DNA of 15,020 nucleotides from Coemansia sp. RSA 922 (lineage: Eukaryota > Kickxellomycota > Kickxellomycetes > Kickxellales > Kickxellaceae). The notes beneath the pieces are model-generated. The model made no database searches. It was given only the letters and a program-made list of their open reading frames with translations, and was not told where the DNA came from. The stretch is from assembly GCA_027577415.1 (NCBI GenBank), contig JANBQS010000587.1, forward strand, positions 1 to 15,020. The letters run 5' to 3'. Made by a program: the position numbers and the translations under genes. Below, in pieces: positions 8,520 to 15,020 of this stretch (positions within the stretch are counted from its first letter, which is position 1; each line of letters begins with the position of its first letter).

Positions 8520-10005
8520 ATGCCGGCGAAATGCTTGCCAACTCTACAAATAGACTGCGAGTTTTTGTTTCCTATGGCGACGCCATACTCTATCCAACTG
8601 GATAACATGCAGCGACTATTTGAGACTATAAAGAAGCGCGAGTTTGCTATACTCGAGTATCCAACGGGGACCGGCAAGTTGCTCAGCAATATTTGCGGTT
8701 TTTTGACTTGGCTCAAATACGACGGTGAGCACAAAGCCCGAGTAGCACCCATTGCGGCGGATAGTACTTTGGCAGCGATTGCAGAAGAACGGCGACCAGC
8801 AATGAGATTGTGTAGACTCGGATGACGCACAGCTAAAGTACTCGCGATGGGTGGCCAACACTCGGCGGAGGGAAGCAGCAGAGCGTAAGAAAGGGATGAT
8901 GGCCAGCCGACGAGCAGCGCCGACAGACGTGAGCAAGAAGCGCGAATCCAATGAAGACGGCAATGACAGTGGCAGAAACGATAATGGTCATTGAGGCGTA
9001 CTATAGAGGCGATGAAGAAGACACGCAACAGAACTCAGGCAGCAAGCTTGAAGACGAGGGCAAAGTGCAGTACTCGGCAGCAGTATGCAAACTACTGGAG
9101 TGACGTGCACACAACTGATCACTCTACAATAGCAGCGACGACAACAATAGCGACAACAATAATCCTAGCGACTCAGCAGTACCGCTCAAGGAGCCCAGCA
9201 TAACCAAGATAATATATGCGTTGCGGACTCACTCTCGCCTCCAGAGCTGTTTGTCAACGAGATCAAGTGCATGCAGTTTGCCTCCAATAATAAAGAAAGT
9301 GCGTGACACTGGAATTGCGGATGCAGCTGTGTGTGAATGACCGAGATCGGCAAGGCGCACAGTTTGTTTATGCCCTCCAATGAGCGCTGCTTAGAGATGC
9401 AGGTGGTGGGGGAGTAAAAGGAGAGCATGATGTGGCTACCTGCCACTGTAGCATACGCCGATGCTAGGCTATAAGGACACGACTGAGTCGACTATCATGG
9501 ACATTGAAGAGCTCGCTAAGGAGAGTCGGCAGCGCTGTACGTGTCCTTACTACGGTGCTCAGGCGTCTATTAATGGCACACAGGCAGTCGCACTGCTATA
9601 CAACACGTTATTGTCGAGGTCGGCGCGCCAGGCTATGGGCATTTCGTTGACTGGCAACATAGTCATTATCGATGAAGCGCATAACTTGGTCAACACTATT
9701 CTGTCTATCCACTCGATTGCCTTGGATTGGAATGTTGTGAGAGCGCTACTAGGAATGGTGCAGATGTACTTTACCAAGTACTGGCGCTGACTCAAGGGCA
9801 GCAACATCATGTACATACGACAGACCATCGCTCTACTCAAAGCCCTAAACAAGTTTATACAGAGTACTACGACGGATAGTAATACGCGGGTCGTATCGGT
9901 CAATGAGTTTTTGAGTTTTTGAGTTTGGCGCATGCTGACAATATTAACGTCTACAAGATCGACCGGTATTTGCGAGAAAGTAAATTGGGACGTATGCTCA
10001 ATATG
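8520..10005 (+). pseudogene. CHL1: CHL1/DDX11 DNA helicase pseudogene, 5' part
   Basis: CHL1/DDX11 is an XPD-like superfamily 2 iron-sulfur helicase acting in sister-chromatid cohesion and replication. From the ATG at 8520, residues 15-68 read as the family N-terminus: FLFPMATPYSIQLDNMQRLF, then Walker A with GTGK (8667-8678) and NICGFLTWLKY. The frame then fails (TGA 8823-8825). Later pieces appear in other frames: PKIIYALRTHS (about 9200), LRMQLCVND and NERCLEMQ of the Fe-S region, CPYYGAQASINGTQAVALLY and IVIIDEAHNL with DEAH at 9671-9682. Next come LKGSNIMYIRQTIALLKAL and ADNINVYKIDRYLRESKLG, which ends at the LINE junction. Several stops and frame changes make this a clear pseudogene. 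The order and strand of all pieces match the family. Confidence 0.87.
9989..10005 (+). repeat. 17-bp target-site duplication, left copy
   Basis: GACGTATGCTCAATATG occurs here and again at 12479-12495 with no mismatch. The flanking bases differ sharply on both sides of both copies. The two copies bracket the minus-strand LINE, as expected for target-primed reverse transcription. Confidence 0.8.
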
Positions 10006-10150
10006 ATGATGAGACTGTTTTATTCCCAAGTGGGGCAGTTAATTCTATGGACGATTCTAATAATAAACATTAGTTCAGCGTACTCGGCGCGAAAATATCA
10101 ACACCCAGTCCCTGTGGCAATATGAAAAATAATTTCCATTCGCGGTTCCC
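10006..10150 (-). other. LINE 3' UTR with AATAAA and short CAT-type tail
   Basis: Between the ORF2 stop and the left duplication lie 145 bp. On the minus strand they end with AATAAA (10023-10018), then ACAGTCTCATCAT, then the duplication, which itself starts CAT. There is no poly(A) tail, so the element may end in short CAT repeats. Part of this stretch could instead be residual CHL1 coding sequence; no clear match was seen. Confidence 0.5.
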
Positions 10151-11176
10151 CTATGAGGCCGAAATGCCCATTGTGATTTGAACCTGCGCCGCTCTTGAGA
10201 ATAATCGGAATTCATCCTCCCTATGTTTCCAAGTTCGGGGCCATTTTGGCACCCCGTCGTCCAGTCCTTCTACTGTTTGCAGTTGGTCCTCGCGCATCCT
10301 CTTCCTCCTTGCTTCTGGCGATATTCCTGAGTCTCTCTCCCGCTCGATCTGACAGTCATTTCTGTGTTCCCATCTAGCCCGTTCATAGTGTAGTCTTTCC
10401 CTATATGCCGCTTGTATTACTCGTCTGACGGCACTCTCCTTTACCGTCTGTCCCGGGTGTAGTTGTCTTGCCAGTATGTGTTGGACTTCCTCCCAGTCCC
10501 AGGTCGAGAAGCCGACAAAGCTATTGCGCCTTGTGCGGAAGTCGTATTTCCAGATTTCTGCTGCCGACTTGTCCTTAGGTCTGTTTGGTGGTGGGTTCCC
10601 CGAGTTACACTCCAAGTAGTGTGCCATCGACTCCAGTGGTGCCTCTTCACGGCTCCCTATCATCCTCGGTCTTGGCTCCATGTCCTCCTGGCTGTACGTC
10701 TCTGCATCGACCTCACTGTCCCTCACTGGCGCTACCCAGTTCTCCAGCTGGGTCACCAGTTCCTCTCCACAATGGCTCTTTGGGCAGCGGCTCATTTCCC
10801 TTTCCGGATAGGCCCTGGCATACCACACGCTCTGCCTTTGCATTACTGGAATGTTACCCAGTAGCAGCTTGAGCCCTAGTGAGTGCTCTGAGGAGTCGCA
10901 TTCTGACGTTTTCCCAAACGACCTCCAGGGGGTGTATGTTCCATCTCCCATGGCAAACCAGCCTAGCGCCTTGAGTAGAGCTGTCAGTTCCCGTTGATGT
11001 ATGCGGTACTCCGGGTGTGCCACTTGTATCTGTTCCAGTAGTCTTGTCGCCATCCACTCCTGCTCTATAAGGGCGACCATTCTCCCCGGTCGGCGGATTG
11101 TTGGTTGCTGTTTCCAGCAGGCCCACCACTCCAGTCCTGGAGGTGGGCCCAGTTGGAGTGACCAGGTTCGTTCCAT
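10151..11176 (-). pseudogene. LINE ORF2 fragment: C-terminal region after RNase H, 341 codons
   Basis: This is the longest surviving frame of the element and follows in frame from the RNase H end. It encodes HPEYRIHQRELTALLKALGW, a possible degenerate zinc-knuckle (RCPKSHCGEEL), and a charged helical tail (WEEVQHILARQLHPGQTV, then ERLHYERARWEHRN) ending at TAG 10153-10151. Such tails are common after RNase H in fungal LINEs. It should not be annotated as a host gene. Confidence 0.7.
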
Positions 11177-11866
11177 TACATCGTGGCCCTGTTCTGCAAG
11201 TTCATCCGCTGCTTCGTTGCCACTGTCCCTGCTGTGGCCTTTGACCCACTCTAGCGAGAGTGTCTCCCAGTGTCATGAGAACCAACTCCGTGACCATTCT
11301 AGCAGTAGGGCCATAGACGACTTGTGCCATGGTCGATTTGGGTCCTTCCTCTGTAGTCCCCCCAGTGCTCCAATGGCAGCTTGCGAGTCCGACCGGATCA
11401 GTAGAGATGTCTGGGCTGGTACCAGAGCTAGCACCATTACCATCACCATTACCTCAGCCATAGTTGATGAGAACGGGCCCTCCAGGCATCCCCCGCAGAA
11501 GTCGAAGTTCTTGGGCTGTTCGCTTCCTGCTCCATATATTTGTATTTGCGCTCCAAAGCCCATTGACATCCCCTTCTCCAGCTCCTCCAGAGATCCGTCC
11601 ATGTGTGCGACTACCTGTGTTGCCGCTCTCACCATGTTCCTGAACTCTGGTGTTGACAGTTGGTTGCAGATCATAATTGGTCGGAACCGCTCTCACATAT
11701 CTGGCAGATCTTGGACATATAGTGCCTGCCTCACAGTGTCAGTGTCTATCCAGGAGTCTTCTGTCGTTACTTCGCCTTTTCAGACCTGTTCCAGCTCCTC
11801 CCGTATCTTGGCTCTCCATAGCGGGTCTGAGCCATGGGCTCAGTAGCATCCAATTCCACTGATATG
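11177..11866 (-). pseudogene. LINE ORF2 fragment: linker and RNase H domain
   Basis: The linker reads REELEQV, stop, KGEVTTEDSWIDTDTVRQAL, stop, then RFRPIMICNQ, into an open frame (11674-11273) with RNase H motifs. First Asp in VVAHMDGSLEE, Glu in MAEVMVMV, second Asp in LIRSDSQAAIGAL. After a frame change near 11275 the domain ends with LSLEWVKGHSRDSGNEAADELAEQG, which carries the last conserved Asp. All four catalytic positions can be located, but no single frame encodes them. The Met/Val-rich segment is an expanded short repeat, seen on the plus strand near 11434-11455. Confidence 0.8.
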
Positions 11867-11887
11867 TGGGCTGCCACCCTCTTGCAC

Positions 11888-12478
11888 TCAGACTGATCCA
11901 CCCGGCCATATTACGAAGGTCTGCTCGATGTCCGTTATGCTCTTGTCATACATGGAGGTGATGATCTTGTCTGCTGTCCCAGTCCTCAGACCCACCAGGG
12001 CTCCCATTTCCAGCTCTCGCAGTACTGAGGGTCTGTCCACCTCTATGCTGTACTGAGCTAGCATGCATGCTGCTACTGCTAACCAAGGGCGACCAGCTCC
12101 TGGTCTTGCGCAGGCCCTATGTGCCGATATCAGTCTTCCATTGCTGGTTATGTCGCCCGGGAATTGCAGTAGTTTTTGCGTCTCCAGATCTAGCAGGTCT
12201 GCTATCACCGCAAAGGGCCTAGCACCTTCTCCGTTATAGAAGTGCGTTGTGAGGTCTGCGCTGCATGCTACCATTGTTGCCATTAGTTGTGGTATGTTTG
12301 CCACTAAGCGATGATGCACCACCGAGCTGGGGGATGTGCTCAGTAGGCCGAATCCATGCTTTACCCATTTGTAGATCGGCCTCGCTATCTCTTCCAGTTC
12401 CTCCTGTAGCAGTGGCTGGCCCAGCAGTTGGTATTCCAAGGTAGGTATCAGAACTACCTTTGCATACAGTTGACATAT
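11888..12478 (-). pseudogene. LINE ORF2 fragment: post-RT (thumb) region
   Basis: The open frame enters directly at the duplication boundary and encodes QLYAKVVLIPTLEYQL, EELEEIARPIYKWVKHGFGL and HHRLVANIPQL. This corresponds to the conserved LINE pattern of a short helix, P.L.Y..., then a W.R..LGLP-like segment and HARLG-like motif after the reverse transcriptase. It ends at 11888 near GGSV by a stop, and the homology resumes in another frame (AHGSDPLWRAKIREELEQV) after a short gap. Confidence 0.75.
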
Positions 12479-12495
12479 GACGTATGCTCAATATG
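12479..12495 (+). repeat. 17-bp target-site duplication, right copy
   Basis: Exact second copy of GACGTATGCTCAATATG, lying immediately outside the truncated 5' end of the LINE and followed by CHL1 sequence. Confidence 0.8.
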
Positions 12496-13173
12496 GTTGC
12501 AGGCTGACTGGGACAAAATGTCTTGGCTGTCACAATTAAGTGACCAACAACTGCTGTGCATGAGGCCGGGCTGGCATTGGCAGCACTGTGCCAAGTAATC
12601 CCAGGTGGCACTGTAACATCCTTCCCATCTTATGCATTGCTTGACCGCATGTACCACAATTGTACTGCTGCAGATATTGCTTATCACATTGCTAAGTGCA
12701 CGCCCATATTTGTCAAGTCTTCTACATCCTTGGGCGATGTGTTGGAGCTCTATTTGGCATGTATCAAGGCAGCGGGATTGACTGGTGTGCTACTACTTAG
12801 CGTTGTTGGAGGTCGTTTGAGTGAGAGCATTATCTTTAGCGACGACTTGGGGCGTGCTGTAGTAATAGTTGGAGTACCGTTTACTAGCCTTGCATCGCCA
12901 GAATTCGCTGAGTGACTGGCGTACTATGAGGGAAATGGTGGAGCGCAGTCTGCAACTAGTGGTGTTATTGGGAGCATGGGTCTGAGAGCTAAGGAGTTGT
13001 ACGAGTCACTCTGTGTATGCAATCTATTAAGCAATCTATTATCCATGCTATACATCGTCGTAATGACTACGCTGCTATTGCGCCTTTTGGATTCAAGGTA
13101 TGTGGAGCAGCGTATTTCTCATAAGCTACCTAATTGGGCTGCTGGCACCAGCCCAAGTGTCTTTATTCTATAA
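12496..13173 (+). pseudogene. CHL1: CHL1/DDX11 DNA helicase pseudogene, 3' part
   Basis: Right of the LINE the C-terminal helicase domain resumes: QNVLAVTIK, a TGA, then EAGLALAALCQVIPGGTVTS and FPSYALLDRMY. Motif V follows as LLLSVVGGRLSESIIFSDDL (family form SEGINFSD, so Gly and Asn are changed), then VVIVGVPFTSLASPEF with a TGA at 12913. Next is ELYESLC, a 2-bp shift, then motif VI as MQSIKQSIIHAIHRRNDYA, a 1-bp shift, and LLDSRYVEQRISHKLPNW to a stop at 13173. Motif VI normally reads QSIGRAIR; here Gly, Arg and the last Arg are replaced, so the ATPase would be dead even without the frame breaks. Confidence 0.87.
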
Positions 13174-13373
13174 TCTTGATTTTACAGTCGCCTAATTTCC
13201 CCATATGTACCTGCAGCTTTGTTTCACCAACAAGTGTCACATTTGCACAGGCAATAATATACTCTATCGCTACTTTTGATTTGGCTTTTTATTGTTATCT
13301 TATGCCCACTGACTTTGTATGCCCAGATGGATTGATTCGAACTATGTCCCTGTTTGACGTATCTGTTAGCAAT

Positions 13374-14086
13374 CGCAACAGCGATTCTGAGTCCAGTTGC
13401 TCTCACTTGTCAGATGAGTGCCTCTGTACAAGATATTGAGGCATTACCAATGAGCGAGTACCCAACTACATTTTGTGATAAGTATTGTTTCATGAACTGC
13501 CCTTTAAATATTTATTATACATGCTAAGCGATGAAGATGATGATGATGAGGACCTTCGTGATAATGGGGAGGAGGAATTAGCAGTCATTTCTGTACAAAT
13601 CGCCAGACGTTGTCACAACTTTTAGAATGCTGCTCTTGTTAGCAAGCAATAACTCAAAGCGGAGTCTAAATACATATTACTTGAATCAGAGTTGTCAATC
13701 CTCTTGCACGGTAATCCCTGAACCCACTTTATGATATCTGCCAGAGTTACCATGATAACATATTGACATATTTATTTTATCAACAAGCAATAAATATACT
13801 GTATATAAATTAAAGGATAACCATTGAAAGCACATTGGCGAGAAGCAAAAATTAATTAGAGAAACAAATATAGTTTTTTATTACAAAAAAAACAAGCTTG
13901 TTTGTCTGTTAGCCACTGACAGGGATCGAACCCCAACCAGAGGGTAAGTGGTAGAGGCATGCACAAGCTCGAACTACCTATGTGCATATTGCACCTGGCC
14001 AAGCTACCCAACATGTCTCAGCAGCTAGCTCATAGTGTCAAGACGCTTGCCTATTTATGCCACTGGCCAATTGTAAAAAAGAATAC
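13374..14086. repeat. Degenerate dispersed repeat, copy 2
   Basis: This is collinear with 4552-5200 over ten short blocks. Relative to copy 1 it has an extra 100-150 bp around 13500-13640, including a low-complexity GATGAAGATGATGATGATG stretch. It lacks about 90 bp between the last two blocks. The nearby LINE endonuclease remnant begins just after its right end. The ends are approximate. Confidence 0.6.
13885..14060 (-). other. Pol III-like / tRNA-related segment in repeat copy 2
   Basis: Read on the minus strand: GCATAAATAG (14060-14051), an A-box-like TAGCTTGGCCAG (14006-13995; 10 of 12 against TRGCNNAGYNGG), a B box GGTTCGATCCC (13932-13922) about 60 bp further on, and T8 (13892-13885). 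Spacing between the boxes fits pol III internal promoters. The 3' flank CAGTGGC finds no proper 5' partner, so no cloverleaf forms. Confidence 0.38.
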
Positions 14087-14189
14087 TCACTTGAGCAGCC
14101 CTCAAGGTCCAGTTATAAGGGACTTCACACACTGACAGCCCTCAGATACTCACTGGCTTCCACAGTGGGCGTCACACCAGAGCTGGACA

Positions 14190-14890
14190 AAACATGTTGC
14201 AATTCTCCTTTAAAAAAAATACAACCTATCCTTTACTACCCTGCCGACTACCCACTTGGGAGGTTGGCTCATTTCTGCCTCTATCTCCTCAGACTATTTC
14301 CCACACCCTATCACTGTTCATGCGATTTATGCACCACCTGATATGGACTGGTATAGAGAGTTTGCAGAAGGGCTGAACAAGCTGGTTCATCCTACTCCCT
14401 TCACCATCCTTGCTGGAGATGCTAATGCATGCCCTAACCCAAACATTGACCGTTATCCTCCACAGTCCTCTGCTGACCCACGATGGATGCTCCTTGAGCC
14501 CATTGTGAATAGGCTGGGTCTGGTGGACACAGTAAGACTCTCATGACCAGACAGCACCCTTTTCACTTGGAGGAGGGGATCCTTGCTATCACGCATCAAC
14601 CACATTTTCGTCATGCAGGACATGATGAACAATGAGGGCATTGCACAACTTGACTATCCACCATGATCTGACCACTAGACACTATCACTCATCTTTGACC
14701 AAGAGAGGGGTGAGACATGAGAGCACTGACCTTGGCACTTAAACTCCTCACACCTGCATCACGCCGAATTCAAACAATGGTGCTCCATGATTCTATGAAA
14801 CACATATCCCTACATGCCAGACACGCCTGCTGCAGAGATGGCCAGGTGTTGGTCACCATGTAAAAAGTACATACACGAATTCACCACTTG
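14190..14890 (+). mobile_element. Decayed LINE fragment: AP-type endonuclease domain and following linker
   Basis: A frame at 14256-14546 encodes VHAIYAPPDMDWYREFAEGL, then FTILAGDANACP (the family GDFN motif), WMLLEPIVNRLGLVDTVR, followed by a TGA. In frame after it come STLFTWRRGSLLSRINHIFV (family SRIDYI) and PP, stop, SDH, stop, TLSLIFDQE, covering the terminal SDH catalytic motif. Upstream pieces in another frame read IQPILYYPADYPLGRL. Downstream, WHLNSSHLHHAEFKQW matches the usual WRLN..LL...F linker. Stops and frame changes show it is dead. No part overlaps the other LINE, so the families cannot be compared. Confidence 0.7.
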
Positions 14891-15020
14891 CTATGGAATT
14901 GTGTTAGTGGCCAGAACCAACCTAACAATGGACTCTAACCTTAATGTAGGTTTGGAGTATGCGAGTTGTTTGCGGCTAACGCCTAAGTTCACCAGTCCTT
15001 ACGTCTTTTGTATTTGAATA
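14891..15020. other. Unassigned right edge
   Basis: I see no supportable feature. A short open frame running to the edge has no recognisable content. Confidence 0.2.

Larger units (their letters stand above)
10006..12478 (-). mobile_element. 5'-truncated LINE (non-LTR retrotransposon) inserted in CHL1
   Basis: Read on the minus strand, the element starts inside coding sequence with QLYAKVVLIPTLEYQL, a typical segment just after a LINE reverse transcriptase palm. It continues through a thumb-like region, an RNase H domain and a C-terminal region. The reverse transcriptase core and endonuclease are missing, so it is 5'-truncated. In-frame stops lie near 11770 and 11695, and frames change near 11885 and 11275. 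A 17-bp direct duplication brackets it. A post-RT RNase H in a fungal LINE suggests a Tad/I-group element; the clade is inferred. Confidence 0.87.

Noticed and set aside
8489..9028. Minus-strand open frame of 179 codons
   Set aside because: It is antisense to the CHL1 N-terminus with Walker A on the plus strand and has no recognisable motif.
11001..11846. Long plus-strand open frame of 281 codons
   Set aside because: It lies antisense to the LINE RNase H and C-terminal region, whose motifs are clear on the minus strand, so it is a shadow frame.
13521..13622. Short acidic open frame (LSDEDDDDEDLRDNG)
   Set aside because: It encodes only 33 residues from a GATGAAGATGATG low-complexity stretch inside a degenerate repeat.
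13885..14015. A functional tRNA gene on the minus strand (also at 4915-5025)
   Set aside because: The B boxes are good, but neither copy gives an acceptor stem or a cloverleaf, so only a tRNA-related remnant is claimed.
1..15020. CRISPR array, bacterial operon or phage-like module
   Set aside because: There are no regularly spaced repeats and no bacterial gene organisation; gene content and the spliceosomal intron are eukaryotic.

Overview
The window looks like nuclear DNA from a fungus. The supporting genes are a 26S proteasome lid subunit (RPN5), a Pho80/PCL-type cyclin with one short GT-AG intron, a two-domain twinfilin, and the remains of a CHL1/DDX11 helicase. Compact, mostly intron-less genes, very short AT-rich leaders and abundant decayed LINEs would suit an early-diverging lineage such as Kickxellomycotina. 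That placement is inference and was not tested by any search.

Layout. Positions 1-4413 are a tidy housekeeping block: RPN5 (minus, cut by the left edge), a GNAT acetyltransferase (plus), the Pho80-like cyclin (minus, two exons) and twinfilin (plus). The RPN5/GNAT and cyclin/twinfilin pairs are divergent; GNAT and the cyclin converge. Positions 4414-5935 hold no clear gene but contain copy 1 of a degenerate dispersed repeat. Positions 5936-7585 encode a 549-residue protein I do not recognise, with a long disordered N-terminus and a folded C-terminal half. Positions 7759-8511 hold an unassigned open stretch broken by two stops.

Positions 8520-13173 are a ruined CHL1/DDX11 gene. Its Walker A, DEAH, motif V and motif VI regions can still be read, but they are scattered across frames. 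A 5'-truncated LINE on the minus strand (10006-12478) splits it and is flanked by a perfect 17-bp target-site duplication. The LINE retains the post-RT segment, an RNase H domain and a C-terminal region, with an internal frameshift and stops.

Positions 13374-14086 hold copy 2 of the dispersed repeat. Both copies carry, on the minus strand, a pol III-like arrangement: TATA-like motif, A-box-like motif, B box and T8 tract. Positions of about 14190-14890 are a decayed LINE endonuclease fragment on the plus strand.

The genes do not form a pathway. The contrast is between conserved genes on the left and a transposon-invaded, decaying region on the right. The most informative items are the cleanly delimited LINE insertion in CHL1 and the collinear pair of pol III-like repeats. 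I did not find a convincing new multi-gene system.
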